Shown in pieces: positions 10,566 through 23,842 of a stretch of 64,000 nt of DNA. The stretch spans positions 89,329,809 to 89,393,808 of the forward strand of contig JAZBQD010000015.1 of the NCBI GenBank assembly GCA_036583965.1. Direction: 5' to 3'. Every line of letters begins with the position of its first letter. Position 1 is the stretch's first letter. The notes under the pieces are model-generated. The model did not search any database and was not told the origin of the DNA. It worked only from the letters and a program-made list of their open reading frames with translations. The position numbers and the translations under genes are program-made. The stretch is from Prunella strophiata. Lineage: Eukaryota; Chordata; Aves; Passeriformes; Prunellidae.

Positions 10566-13500
10566 ATGTATTTGTTCATTTCCTGCCTGGCATAAAAAGA
10601 AATCAAAAGAAACAAAAATCCAGAAAATGTTAGATCTCTCATGTTCTCTCTTAAGTCAATATGCAAGCTGAAGCTGAGCTCCAGCCCTAATTTGCTTTCA
10701 AGAAAAGTCCATTTCTATTGTGAGCATGTAAGAGTAAGGGTCTGTCTATACAAACACCAGTTGTGAGTTTTTCCTGTGAATTTCCCCATTTACATAGCAA
10801 AGACAGGATGTTCTTTAAGAATTTTTTTCTGGAGAAGGAAATTGAGAATCATTCCATTTGGTGGAAAGCCTAAGTTGCACCAAAACTTCTTTGTGCTTTG
10901 CAGAGCAAATTGAGATCCGGAGTTCTTAGAAAACTGTATTTACTTGTGCTATGTTACTGGGAGTATCCTGAGTTTGTCTATTTTGCTTTCCTTCTTGTTT
11001 TCAGTAAAAGTCTGCAAGGGAGCAGTCTCCCTTTCACTGGTATGTATTAGACAAATTGTTTGCTTCAAGTATTTTTTTTGCTATTAAATCCCATGCAGTC
11101 TAGCTAGCCCCTTCTCTATTGGAAGTGTTGCTTGCATCATTCATTTCCCAGAATGTTGTAGAGTTGTACTTAAAACCACAAGTTGACAAATGGAAACATA
11201 TTTTTAATGTCGATACGAAATCTGCTTCAATTTTACTAACCACAAATGTTTTGGTTTACTAGAATAACACTTCTCCTAGTTGTGAATGTTCACTTAAATG
11301 ACCTTTCCAAAAATGGTGCAATCCTTTTTCCAAGCAGCTATTAACAGTACCTTCAAGATGTTTTGAGTCATACTGCTTTAGTGGACTTTTCTCTTCTTAC
11401 TCTTGCTACCATCTGCAGACCTTGCACAGGAAAACTGGTGAAGTTTTTCATGTGGTTTGGGGTTTGGGGGTTTTTTAAACCTGCAGAGTTAGGTAAATTC
11501 ATGTAGCTAGTTCTCTTGAACTACTGCAAGATGTGAGCAAGATTTAATTTTGCATCTCCCCATTGAGTTTGCAGGAATCAGGTAAACTGCCTTTATTATA
11601 ATTTCTAAAACTTATCAGAACTCTGCAAGACAATTTACTGTTTTACAAAACTTCTATTTGAAGTCTCTTTTCAAGGAATAAGTACACAGTAAAATTAGTT
11701 TTTAATGTTTTAATATATTTGTAAACTATTTATTAGTTTCAAATACTAATGTTTTCTTTTAAATAGTTTTTCCTTTATTTATATAGATCTCGAATTTAAA
11801 GGGGTGTTTGTTGTTGAGGTTTTTATTGTTGGGTGTTGGAATGTTTTTTGGTTTTTTTATTTTAGAATAAAGATTTCTGTATAAACAATACATTTCCTTT
11901 AGTCTCTAAATAGAGAGTTCATTTACAATCAGATATGTGCCTGGAGTTTTGGGGGGCCACTTTAAGCACAAACAAATGCATACTCCCTTGGAGATAGATG
12001 GCCTGCTGTGTCTTTGTTAGGAAAGCTTCCTTTGGCTTAAAACATATTTTTTACCCTATTGCTAAACATTTTAAAGCTCTAGTGTTGATTCTTTACTTTA
12101 CACTTATGTTCTATGTCAGAGCAGTCACCCCTGATCCTCAACATGCAGTGTGGTAACTGCATAGAGATCATAGAGGAAGACAGCCAGTGTTTGCACAGTG
12201 CTCCTTTGAAGTCTGCCCATTCAAAGGAAGAGGATTCTGGTTTTCTTGGGAGGGTGCCTAGCTGGTATCGAAAACAAAATACTGGAAATGAGTAACAAAA
12301 TATTGCAGCAAATATCAACCTTGTTGATAGTGTTTACCCCTATAGTGAGGCATGTCAATGTGGTGTAATATTTCAAATACTCCACATCCCATACCATCCT
12401 GTCAAACTCTTGGAACTTCATTAGGTTCCCCATTGTATTCTGAAGTTATATCAGCTTGATTTGAGTCATGAGTAATACTACTCATGAACAGTCTCTTCTT
12501 GTTGGATGAGTAAAAATGTAGTGAGGGGAAAAAAGAAGGGTGGTGTGTTGTTTTGGTTGTGGTTTGTTTTTTTTCCCTGCGGGGAAGTGGCACATGTTCT
12601 GTGAGAACTTTAAACAGAGCTGTGTGGTACATGAATATAACAGTGGCATATTTATAGCAAGCAAGCAACTGAATTTGGTCAGATCCAGTTTGTATCCAGG
12701 GCTCCAGGGTTAGCATCAGAACCAACACAGACAGTAATAGTTGTCTTGTCAGGGGTTGGGAATGGAAGCAGGGCAGGTTTCTCAGCACTAAGGGAAAACT
12801 CAGCATTTATACTACTTGCACTTCAATCTCCAGCATGCTTTGGTCTTTCTCCATTGTTAGAAACCCTGTAGTCCTCTTGTGCAGGACTTTTGGGAATACA
12901 TGTTACTTCATGAATGGGCAGCTATTAAATGTGTCACTGTTAATTGTGATTTTGTCCAGAATAATGGGTCACTCCAAATCATTCTCCTCTCTGCACCCAG
13001 GATCTGTTTTCTTGTGGCAAAGGTATACTATACACTCACAAAGTTCTCACAGTGATGCAAGAAATTAATAAATACAAAGGCCACTTCAGAAGCTCCTTTT
13101 AAAGGCTACTTGCCACAACCAGACCCAGACAGAGGCAGGAGATTTTTAAAATCTTTTATATCACAGCTTTAAAAGAAGTCCACTCCATTGCCTCACGATT
13201 TACATGCAGAGTTCCCTTGTGTTCCTTGATGCCAGCTAAGCCAAGGAACTGACCACCTCTTGTCTGAGCTACCAAGCTCTTCACTGAGCATTTGAGACCA
13301 AATAAAGTGACAGGCCTGTGCCTATTAAAAAACAAAGACCTCTGCTGGTGTTCAGAAGAGACTGAGCACGCCTAGTGTGGCTCTTGCACATCAATTTTAC
13401 ATTTTTGTTCAGTAGGTTTTTTGATGTAGTTAGTTACCTTGTCTTATGTGTTACATTCTGTGTGGTGACACAGAAGGACTGGGCTCTGAGAAGTTTTTTA

Positions 13501-14925
13501 AGAAAAAGCTCAAACTGTATGGAAATTGAGGCGGGGGAAGTGCAAAATACAGCTTACACTTCCAAAAGTCCATAGGAAAATTTTTGCAGAGATGTTAGTA
13601 TTTTCATTCCCTAAAAAGAAACCCTGTTTAAAAATAAACTGAGTTGATTTATTTCTTTAATCCTTCTAGCCACCTTTCAGTCTCTGCATTGCAGCATGCT
13701 CCAGTATGTGAATTGTTTCATTTTTAATAATCTGGTTTGGGCATGCCCAAACTACAGCTCTCAAAAAAAGCTATGTTAAGATTACTCTCTCTTTTTACTA
13801 CAGTAGAAATGCATTCAAGACTTCAGCTTATTTAACAACATGTTGCCTGCTGAGCTGCTTAAGCAGTTAACATGTCTTGTTTGCAACAGGGTCCCAGTTT
13901 GCCCTGAGGTATCAAACCACACCTGACAAGTTATAAATTTGGTGATTCATAAGGTGCAGCTAACTGGAGGGTTGGGAATGTCTGATAAACAGTGCTAGTC
14001 ATCAGCTAACAAAGCAAAAATATGCTCACTGTGAAAGGTAAATGTTCAATAGAAACCTCATCTCCATTTACTTAAAGGCCAGGTTTTTTTTGAAAGGTAT
14101 TTTCTTTTTCTGTGGCTTCCTAGCAGGAAAAAAGAAAAAAAAAATCATAGCTCTGTATTTGGGCATTCTTAGCTCATTTTCCTTTGCAGCTCCTATTTTT
14201 GAATTTTCAATATGTCATTTAATAAATTCTTTTTTTTTTTTTTTTTGGTATGCTATTTGTAGTTTCAATACTGTTTTCAAGCTTTCTTGTCCCTGCCAGG
14301 TTGTAGAGAGATTTGGAGGAGGCAGGGGTTGTTTTTCAGTGTGTTCTTCATGAGGGATTTAATGTATTTCTTAATAAAACAGTGTTCAATGCATTAAAAT
14401 ATGACCAAAGGCTCCCTTGCAAGCCTTTACTTGTTGACTGAAGTTAAAGGCTTATTTATATGGAGGTTTCATATCAGTCTTCTGATTGATGCTTGTTTAA
14501 GTTTTTATAAAAATTGTATTTCAAGTAGCAATTTAAATATTTTTGTACACTGTTAGTGCATCACCACATGCAGCATAACCACAAGACCCTGAGGTACTCA
14601 AAAATCTCTGAATAAAACAAGCCACTGGATCACATATAAACAGATACAAATATTGGGGATGGGGGGGGGACGGGGAATTGCAAGGTGCTAGAAGTCTGTG
14701 TACTGTATAAATATCTAAGATACCAAATAAATAAGACAGTAGCAACAGAGAAAGAAAACATAAGCAAAGCCAGTCTCTTTGGTCCATTAATGAAGGTTAG
14801 GGCACGCAGCTCCTCTTTGCTCTTGGACAAAACCCAGCAATGGAGACAGGCAGCTGTTCAACAACTGCCTTTGCAGCAAGGGTAGCTGCCTTTTCCTGTA
14901 ACTGCTGGCAGCAGTGTGTTAACCC
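10566..14925. other. Intergenic, no gene recognised
   Basis: About 4.4 kb of AT-rich DNA. The longest open frames (for example 134 codons on the minus strand at 12402-12806) have biased low-complexity composition and no recognisable domain. A T run of 16 sits near 14231-14246. No named repeat was seen. Confidence 0.6.
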
Positions 14926-15130
14926 AGAAATTTCTTCACTGTCAAGGTGGGGAGGCACTGGCACAGGTTGCCCAGAGAAGTTGTGGATGCCCCATCCCTG
15001 GAAGTGCTCTGGGTTGGATGGGGCTCTGAGCAACCTGGTCTAGTGAAAGGTGTCACTGTCTATAGCACGGGTGTTGGCAACAGATAATCTTTAAGGTCCC
15101 TTCCAACCCAACCATTCTCTGATTCTATTA
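14926..15130 (+). mobile_element. CR1 LINE 3' fragment
   Basis: About 205 bp with the CR1 3' consensus in order: TTTCTTCACTGTCAAGGTGG, GCACTGGCACAGGTTGCCCA, GTGGATGCCCCATCCCTGG, and the terminal AAGGTCCCTTCCAACCCAAC followed by CATTCTCTGATTCTATT. It is strongly 5'-truncated and non-coding. Confidence 0.93.
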
Positions 15131-17605
15131 AAGAGGAGCATTATTTTGTGTACTTTTCTGCTGTCTTGGGGTGAAGCACATTACTACAAATAAGTGAAAT
15201 TTTACATAAACTGCATTAGACTTGGTGTGAAAATCATAATTTAAAGATGTGATGGGGGCTGGCTGGTTTTTAGATCTTTTACCTGTGCTGCTCTAGCATA
15301 CTGTGTTTGGGTCCTGATTGCTAAAGACCAAAGGCTGATTGTTCCTTGCTAATTACCCTTACTGAAGTAACAGCTGGGCTAAGTGATGTGGTGATAGCTC
15401 TAAGAAAATGAGCTGTAGCCATGCTGGTAAGATTTCTGTAGAGAGATTAGAGAGGTAGCCTATAAAGGGCCAAAACCAAGAAGAGTGAGTTGCTTCTCGA
15501 AGCACTGCCTCAGGGGGAGGAATACTTGAAATATATACAGATAATAAAAGGGAAAAGCTCAAGAAATGGTAACATTAAAGAAGGCCTAGGACCAATAGCA
15601 GGAGCAAGTTAGTTGCTAAGTTACGAGGCAATTTTGGACAGCAGCTGTGTAGGCAAGGATGGTTTCACAGGTCTGTGCTGAAGTTCCTGTGCTCAGAGGT
15701 TCCATGGAAGCATTATGTCAGCATCAAATCACCACACACAGAGGGCAGCAATTCTGTTGCTGCCAGGGAAAAGATTGCCTTGCTTTCCACTCCACGTAGG
15801 GCTGGGAGAGCTGGCCAGCACCAGCCTTTATGCCTTGCTCAGTCCCATACTCAGATGAGTCCCTCAGATTCCAGCTCCTACTGGGATAATTATACAGGAA
15901 AATCCAGCTTCTGTGAGCAGGAAGGTAGCTCCTGACTGCTTTTCATAGCACTTCTTACCAGGTCTGCAAGCACTTTGAACTTCTTCCCTCTCAGAAGAGA
16001 TCCCAGCCTGCCTGAGGATGAGAAACAATGACCCTTGGCATAATCTTTTCTGGCAATGGGGATGAAATAGGGCCATTGAATGATAAAAAGAGACTCTACT
16101 TTTGCTGGGATCCCAAGGGCTGAAGGGCTTTTGTGGCAGAAGAAATTCTAGCATTTCCAAAGACAAAGGATGGTGAATTCAGTCATGAGCCCCTAGCTAG
16201 CCAGCATAATAGATTCACTCTATTTAAACCTTGTCCCAAGAGACCTGTACGTGGGTTGCTTTTTTTTTTTTATTTGTGGTCTCTGCTAACAGAGTTCAGA
16301 TCAATGGGAGTGCTCATGAAATATGTAACTGGCACTTGTGGTAGAGATTGATAAATATGGCTAAGTACAGCTATGTGTTACAGAGACTTAGTTCCTTGCA
16401 CTGATGCTGTGGACTGATATAGGCTGTTGCCAGAATCTTTATTTCATTCTTTTTGGTATGTGATAAATAAATGTTAGTCAGTTAGATGGACTTATGGAGC
16501 CACATTTGATCTGTGTGACAATTATGATTTTCTTTGAGCTCTTTCCCTAGGACATCCAATTTCATTTACTGTGGCTTGCTACCTCCACTCATTCAGGGAG
16601 CTGTTCAAATAATAAAACGGAAAGAATACTTGGAAATGTAAAAGGAGAACTGCACAAAAAGTATAGCTTTTTGTGCCAGACTAATGTGGCAGCTTTCTTT
16701 GGTAATAACTGTATGACAGACTTTCTAGGCAAAAGAAACACTATGGATCTAATAGATCTTGACTACAGGTTCCACACAATCTAACTTGAAGGCGACACAA
16801 AGAAAATGCTGTTAAGAAGTTACCTCATGATGGGAAGACAAAAAAGAGTTCTGTTCACTGCTGTTCAAGAAAGACCAATTCAAACTGTAAGTGTTCTGAA
16901 GAAGAGCTACCAGGCTACTCAGAAATATGATTCACTTCCCCTAACAAATGAAAACTGAAGCCAAGAAGATTCTGGGAATACTCTCACAGGTGCTATGTGA
17001 GTAGCTACTATGTTAGTAGCAAACACAAGAAAAAGGAAAGAATTATTTAAGGTGACAGGCACAGACTTGCTACAAGTACACTTTGGGTGAAATTACAAAG
17101 ATATTCCTGACCATCAGAGAATTTAGGACTTGGAATAGGAGTCCAGTAGAAGCAGCAAGAAGAGATGTGGTTGGAAAACTTGCATAAACCAGCAGAGTCA
17201 CATTATACTGTGCTGTGCTTATCTTAGCAAAGACAGGACTTCATAGGGAACTTACCTCTGCTGTAGGCTTATGTAAACACTGGAGGGAAATGCTTTTTAT
17301 TTTTTGGTTATCTGGAAACCTTTACCAGCACTATAATACAACATTACATCCACTGGTTCAAATGTCAGGACTATGTCAGCATTTTTTTGCAGTAACTTCA
17401 GTAGATCAAAAAACACATGTCATGCCTTAGTGTTCAATGAGTATGAAAAATGTGATTTTTAAAGGCTTAGGGGGTTTTTTTATTCTTCTAATCTTCTGCC
17501 AACATGTATGAAATAATTTACTCTAAAACTCAAAACATCACTAATGGGCTATTCACCTCTGTATAACATGAGCTTAAAAGGGGAAACATCTAGATTCTGA
17601 AGTGT

Positions 17606-17643
17606 GATCTTGAAATGATATTTTGATCTTGAAATGATATTTT
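17606..17643. repeat. 19-bp direct tandem duplication
   Basis: Two exact adjacent copies of GATCTTGAAATGATATTTT. This looks like a recent replication-slippage duplication in AT-rich DNA. Confidence 0.9.
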
Positions 17644-17859
17644 AAATTTCTTTAGAGATATTTTTAATATATATGCACATCTAATTACAGCTAAAGATAG
17701 TTTGTACTTCAATTATTCTCCCTTCCCTAGGCCCTCAGCAGATGAACAAGCCCAGAGAAAGTCTTTAGCCTGGGTGCTCTCTGCCTCACCACACCTTGAT
17801 GGATCCTCTCTCCTGCTCCCAGAAATCCAAAGATGAAAAAGGGGAGAAATGTGTGAAAT

Positions 17860-17878
17860 ACACACACACACACACACA
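17860..17878. repeat. (CA)n microsatellite
   Basis: A perfect alternating AC run of about 19 nt in intergenic DNA, a potential polymorphic marker. Confidence 0.9.
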
Positions 17879-20800
17879 TGCAGGGAGGGCAGGGAAGGGC
17901 ACATCCACCCTGTTTTCTATTCACTGTATCCAGCCTTAATATTTAAACAGAGTTACTTCTGAACACACAGCCCTGGTTTGAAAAAAGAAGTTTCCCACAC
18001 TGCCATGAAAAGTTTCTTCTTGGAGTGTCAAAATCCAAGGCTCACAAGCAATTTGGTTGTTTTCCAGTCTTCTTGACCTCCCTTTGTGATTTGTATGTTC
18101 TCTTCCTTATTCAACCCAAAACTGCAGACACCTCATTGCACCACAGCCTTAGTGCCTTGCCCCGCTTCAGTCTGGGCACCTCCCAGGGGTGCCTCTGCTG
18201 CTCCCCACTGTCCTGGGGCTGCACAGCCTCTTGCTGGAGATCTGGGGTGCAATTCCAACAGCTGGTCTCAAGCCAACTAAGGCCGCAGGCATTTTGAGGA
18301 GAACACATTCAATGGAAGCCTTTTCCTGTGTATTGATGACACAAGTAACCTCTGGTCCTTTTCTGTTCACCAGCTCCAACTGCTGGTCACCATCCAGCTC
18401 TGGGATGTTGCAACACTGCATGCAAGCCTCTGTGTTCTCATCCTTTGTTCCGAAGCCCCCCCTTCTGCTGGAAACACCGAGTTTGCCTCTGGCAAAATGA
18501 CACACATCTGCTGCTCCTCAAGGGCTGTCTGTCATCCTGCCCTCCTCCACCAACACAAGGGTTGCCATAATTGAGATTTTCAGGTGTGATGGAAGAGGAA
18601 ATTAAGTGGTTTTGGAGGTGCAAGCTTTCAGCCTACCTGTCCTCTGTTATTTACTTTTTTTTTTCATTTTCTTCAGGAGAAATAGATAAGGTCCTTTAAA
18701 GCATGTTCTTAGTTGGCAGCTTGGTGAAGGAGCATTGGGAGTGTGTATTAAAGGAGCTGGAATAAACAACAAACCCAAAACATAAGGTCACAATTCAAGC
18801 AAATATGCCAGAGGGAACACTAGGAGCAGATGATGTTTATTGCTCAATGTAGTCTAAAGTCCAGGCAGTGTGAGAATGCAGTCCAGTGGAGCTCTCCTGA
18901 AGCTCAGAATGGAGAGGTGCACAGAGAGCAGGCCACAGAGGAGGCAGCATGTTTTTCTTTGAAAAGGGTCAATAATGATTGTGCAGTAGGCTGGAAATAC
19001 TTAGTCATATAAAATGTGTCAGTGTTAGCAGCAGAATATAAACTTTCACACATTTCTTTATTTAAAAAAAAATGAATCAGACATTAAGCATTAGTGTGAG
19101 ACAGCAGGTCAGTCACCATTTCTTCACTTCACCCAATACAAACTATTGCAGCTGAAAATGACTGTGGGAAAACTTCCTAATTAGCCCTGTTGGGGTTTTT
19201 TGTTTTTTAAGAGAAAAGTAGCTGAACTTCTGAATCTGGTTTCCTGTGGAAACAAAGCTTACACAATCAGTGTTTGTCCTGTACCTAATAATTTTTGTAA
19301 CCCTCTGGCAAATCAGGTTTTGACTAAAGTTGAGAGAGTGATAGTGTTGGACATGATTATGTTCTTTTAAACATTTTGTGAAGTCTGGCAGCAGGATAAG
19401 GGACAGAGTCAAGTTACTGCCCTGAGTGAAGAAAAGGCTCTCAGCCATTCTGTGCTGGTCCCAGCCAGCTGGCCAGGCAGCACACACGTGCCGACAGCGA
19501 GTGTATTTGTAGCTTCAAAACAGCCCCAGTTTGTTGTCTCTTGGTAGTGGCAGCGTGATTGGAGGCATGAGGGGAGCTGGGATTATTGTGGTGAAGAGAA
19601 AGAGATGTGGGACAAAGGACTCAAATCCGTAGGAAATCAGGCTTCGTTAGCTGTGCTGCTCAGGAACAACATGTTTGTCTAACAATAGCTTTCTGCCCAA
19701 GCACACACGTCAGAGCCAGATTAGATTTCTATTTGCATGCCTCCTTACCTTTCTCAGGAATGCCTCTGGCATAAAACTCCTCAGTTTCTCTTTCTTCCTT
19801 AAGGCATGGGTCTCCTGGAAAGTAACTGTAAAAAGTTGCATCTTGTTTCTGAATAGATTTATTACTTTGTTTACCTAAAGTCAGATGAACTGGGTTTAAT
19901 AACCACATCAAATGTTTGCTGGGGTTTTTTTTAATCCTCTTGGCTCTTCAGAAATAACATAACAGAGAGAGAGAGCAAATGAGCTGGATGCAATTACATT
20001 TTGTGCACACACACTGAGAGCAGAACCTGAAGACAGCATTGTTGTGCAATATAAACAAGGCATAAACTTATCCTGCTGAACCCTAGTAGCTAGTGATCTG
20101 AGAGGGAAAGAATCCAATGGATTTCTGGAGCACAGGGATGAGCCTGCAGTACTGACAGGAAGACCAGGATTATTTTGTTTTCTTTAGAACTGAACACATT
20201 TTATACTTGTTGAAATAATAAGCAAGGAAAAAAACAACCCACAAGAAAACTTTTAACAGCCATGGTGCAAAAAAATGCTCCAGTATCCAAGAGAGTTTTT
20301 AATCTGCAGGGAGAGAGAACAGGAGCTGTGCTCTTCTTTCTGTCTTATGTAGTCTAAGGTCTGCATTATGCTCATTATAATGATATCAGTGTTTCTAAAT
20401 TAAAGTGGCAATGCCTAGATTCCACAGGGATGTGTGTCACAGAAATGCATGTGCTAGTAATTAAAACAGAGTGTTCAAATATTGCTTCATGTTCAGACAA
20501 GAACCTTTTTATGCAGTTGTGTAATAAAAAAAGAGAAAAAAAAAAGGAAGCTAGGCCCAAACTGAGGGCAGCATTAATACACTGCACAGTCACTGACATG
20601 ATGTGAGACCTTGTGCACTATTGCTGCCACCAGCCACACTGAAGAAAAGAAGTGTTTTCAAATACTAGATAGCATTTCAGAAAGATTTTATGGAAGTCCG
20701 TTCAAACTCCAGCTCTGTGTTCTCACTGCTAACTAACCACTTAGAAAATTCACTCCAAAGGATTACTAGTCACCTAGAAAGCAAATGAGATACAGCTACA

Positions 20801-21823
20801 ATGAAACAGATACTACTTTAGTAGATCCTACCACTAGGCTACTCTGTATGCAGCCATCAGTATTGTGCCTTTTCAGGGGCAAGAATTTGATGCTTCAGGG
20901 GGGGCAAAAAACCAGACACAAAGAGGTAATGGGGTAGGGGATAGTCCTTCCTGATCCCCCCTGGACAACGGGTCTGTGAAAAGGAATACAGAGCAATTAC
21001 CCTAATCACAGTCTGAGCAAATGGGATTAATGATCAAACAGTTTTCCAGGGTTTGGGAAAATCCCGTCTTAGTGGTATTTGCCTTGAATTCCTCCCACCG
21101 CAATAAGCTGTGTAAGTTGACAAAATGCAAATTCAAAAAGCACTACCTTTTTTGTCCCAGGGGTGCTATAGCTTCATTATCCCAAACCTACTCTTTAGCA
21201 GCTGACCTAATTTCTTCTGTTGTTATAATTTTAGAAGGAAGTTTTCACAGGCTCTTTGTACATGATACGGATTAGTATTCGAAGGTATCTTGGCCAAAAA
21301 AAGAGGATGAAAAATAGTCTTTTGTTCCCAGTACATTGTTGGTTTAACTTAGTCAGGTGTGTCTCGTGGAGGAACAGAGGAGTCAGATTTAAGGCTTGCT
21401 GATTTTGCTCCCAACTTGCCTTTATGTGTTCTGAGGCTGAAATAAAGCTTGTGTTGCACGTGTAGTGTGGCTAAAGAATTAGCTCCCCTCATCAGCTGAA
21501 CTGCCAAGGAGTTGTACACTGGGTCAAACCTAACACATTGGCACTTCACAATCAGATCTGCTTTCAAAACAAACACCTCAAATGTCTCATTAAAAGGCTA
21601 AAATACACCCACTGGGAAAGACCTGCATCCCAATAATGTGGCTGCACGAGTCTTAGGCTGAGTCAAGGGGATCCTATGAAAAGCAACACTTTGCTCAGAG
21701 CAGTAGTGAAGGGGATGGGGTTTGTCTCACACAATTTTTGCAGTAACTTGCTATAGTCTGTTGATTTTTGCTCAGTCATACCTGGTCAAACAGGTTTACA
21801 TTGTCTCCTGCCTCATCATCTTA

Positions 21824-21990
21824 TCTTTTCTTTTTCTTTTCTTTTCTTTTCTTTTCTTTTCTTTTCTTTTCTTTTCTTTTCTTTTCTTTTCTTTTCTTTT
21901 CTTTTCTTTTCTTCTTATTTCTTTTCTTTCTTTCTTTTCTTTTCTTTTCTTTTCCTTTTCCTTTTCCTTTTCCTTTTCCTTTTCTTTCTC
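21824..21990. repeat. (CTTTT)n microsatellite grading into (CCTTTT)n
   Basis: The polypyrimidine repeat begins with a long perfect CTTTT array (about 21836-21911, roughly 15 units), passes through an irregular CTTTC/CTTAT stretch (about 21912-21935), resumes as CTTTT, then becomes a CCTTTT hexamer array of about five units (about 21954-21984). The long open frames on both strands here (Phe/Leu/Ser-rich on +, Lys/Arg/Glu-rich on -) are only translations of the repeat. Confidence 0.95.
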
Positions 21991-23369
21991 CTGTGGTTTG
22001 GGTTGGTTTTTTAAAGGTCTTTTTAACAGTTGTGCTAGAATTGCTATCAGAAAGTACCAATGTGATAAAAATAGGGTGGGCTTCAGAGGCCTGTCCTGAG
22101 TTCAGACTTAACTGCCTGAGATCACTTGCTTATGACAGATGTTCATTTAAGTAATTAATATATATGACTGAGTGCAGAGCAGAGCTTTAGAGTCTTCCCA
22201 GCCCTCCCCAGTGCAGTTCAAGTAACTACATTTTTCTATCATGGCACATGCCTAGTGAGAAATCAGAAAGTGGTTTTTGCATGGCACAAGCTGAAAACTT
22301 TCCCCTTGCTCTCAAGGGCAGAAAGGCTGACTTGCAGCAATTTTTAATCCAGGAATACAAACTCTGTGGAGATGAACTCTCTCGAAAAGCTGTCACAGCA
22401 GGGCTAATTTAGAGTAAAGCATTTTTGGACCAAATAAATGGCACACCAGGGAGAGTAGGAGGTCTGGAAGGAGGCTGCAGAAAGTGTGGATGAGTAACCT
22501 AGGTTATTGTATTAATGAGATTATGTTTTGCTTCGAGATCTACTGTAGAGAGAGCCTGAGTCATTTTGTCTTGGCCTGTGTCATGAGGAGGGGGAGGCTA
22601 AGATTTAATGACCAAAATAGCTGTAATGCTGCCAGGGTGCACCTTGGTTCCCTGGGCACCCCCTCACAGCTGTCCAGGAGAGTTACAGGGAACTTTTCCC
22701 TTTTGTCTTCTCTATGCCACCAGCCACCTGTTCTCTCACCAAGCCTCTCCAAGACCTCCCTTACCTTCAGGCCCATCCTTCAGTCTTTTTGGCATCTCTA
22801 TTGATGCTTGGTGAGATTGCTTTTTCCCAGGATCCAGTCTGGGAAGTGTTTGACAGCAGGGACCCTCCTGCCTCCCACCCCACTTTTTCTGCACTGGGAC
22901 TTTCCTTCCCACAGCTGGGGCCTCCCCAAACCCCCTGGAACAGGGGAGCCTCTCTGCACTGCTGGGAGCCCCCCTCTCCAGGGAGCTTCCCTCTCCCTGC
23001 AGGCATTGCAATGCTATCAGCCCCTGCTGAGCTGGTTTTTGATTTCCCTGTTTTTTCTCTGAGCACCAAACAGAGCATTTCATATCTACAAAAATGTGTA
23101 TATTATATATCCTGTTCCAGTGATATAACACAGACTGGTGTAAGTCCCTTTTATACAGCTTATCAGACTCCCTCATAGGGAATTAATTTATTGTGTTTTA
23201 ATTATATTGATGGAGTTGCAACAGTAATTAGTTTTCCATGTAAAAACAGAATGAGAAAAATCCCTAGGTGAGGGAAATTCTGCTGGTCAGTTTTAGAAAA
23301 ACCTTTACATGTCTAACTTCTGCTTTAGGAATCCTGTGATTTTCTGTATGTATTGATGATAACTTCTTT
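21991..23369. other. Intergenic, GC-richer stretch, no gene recognised
   Basis: The segment at about 22620-23060 is richer in C and G than its surroundings and carries overlapping open frames of 100-154 codons on both strands. They are Pro/Ser- or Gly-rich and none resembles a known family, so I read them as composition-driven. No repeat was named. Confidence 0.55.
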
Positions 23370-23842
23370 CTCCAAGTGACAGAGGAGCCTCCAAGGAGAG
23401 GTGCTGTTCTGGGCCTTGTTCTCACCAACAAGGAGGGTCTGGTGTGGAATGTGAAGCTCAAGGGCAGCCAGGGCTGCAGTGACCATTGAATGGTGGCATT
23501 CAAGATCCCTAGGGCAGCAAGCAGGGAGCACAGCAAGCTCACTGCCCTGGAATTCAGGAGAGCAGACTTGGGCCTTTTCAGGGATCTGCTTGGTAGAGTA
23601 CCACAGGATAAAGCTCTGGAGAGAAGAGGGGCCCCAGAAAGCTGGTTAATACTCAAGGATCACCTCCTCCAACCTCAGGAGGGATCCACCCCAAAAAAGA
23701 GGAAGTCCAAGAAAGAGGAAGTCAGGAAAAGTCAGGAAGCCTGAACCAATGAAAAACTTGGTCGAGTAGAAGGTGTCCCTGCCCATGGAGAGTGGTTGGA
23801 ACTCAATAGTTAAGGTTTCTTCCAACCCAAACCATTCCATAA
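23370..23842 (+). mobile_element. CR1 LINE fragment with internal deletion
   Basis: The 5' part (23376-23740) translates in pieces to CR1 ORF2 sequence downstream of the endonuclease domain: a segment like RRGAVLGLVLTNKEGLVWNV, then RRADLGLFRDLLGR and ESWLILKDHLLQ. The 3' part (about 23757-23842) is the extreme CR1 end: a run like GGTCGAGTAGAAGGTGTCCC and the terminal CTTCCAACCCAAACCATTCC. The reverse transcriptase domain and most of the 3' half of ORF2 that should lie between are missing, so the copy is internally deleted. An in-frame stop after GCAGTGACCATTGA near 23490 also shows it is dead. Confidence 0.88.

Larger units (their letters stand above)
15131..21823. other. Intergenic, no gene recognised
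   Basis: About 6.7 kb without a convincing gene. It holds a 19-bp tandem duplication (17606-17643), a CA microsatellite (17860-17878) and a somewhat GC-richer stretch (about 18110-18560) with several overlapping open frames on both strands, none with a recognisable domain or family. Confidence 0.6.

Noticed and set aside
12402..12806. A 134-codon minus-strand open frame
   Set aside because: No domain or signature recognised; it overlaps other chance frames.
21722..22154. Phe/Leu/Ser-rich and Lys/Arg/Glu-rich open frames
   Set aside because: They are translations of the CTTTT/CCTTTT microsatellite.
22714..23178. Overlapping open frames of 100-154 codons on both strands
   Set aside because: Both strands are open at once in a GC-richer stretch, with low-complexity composition and no known family.
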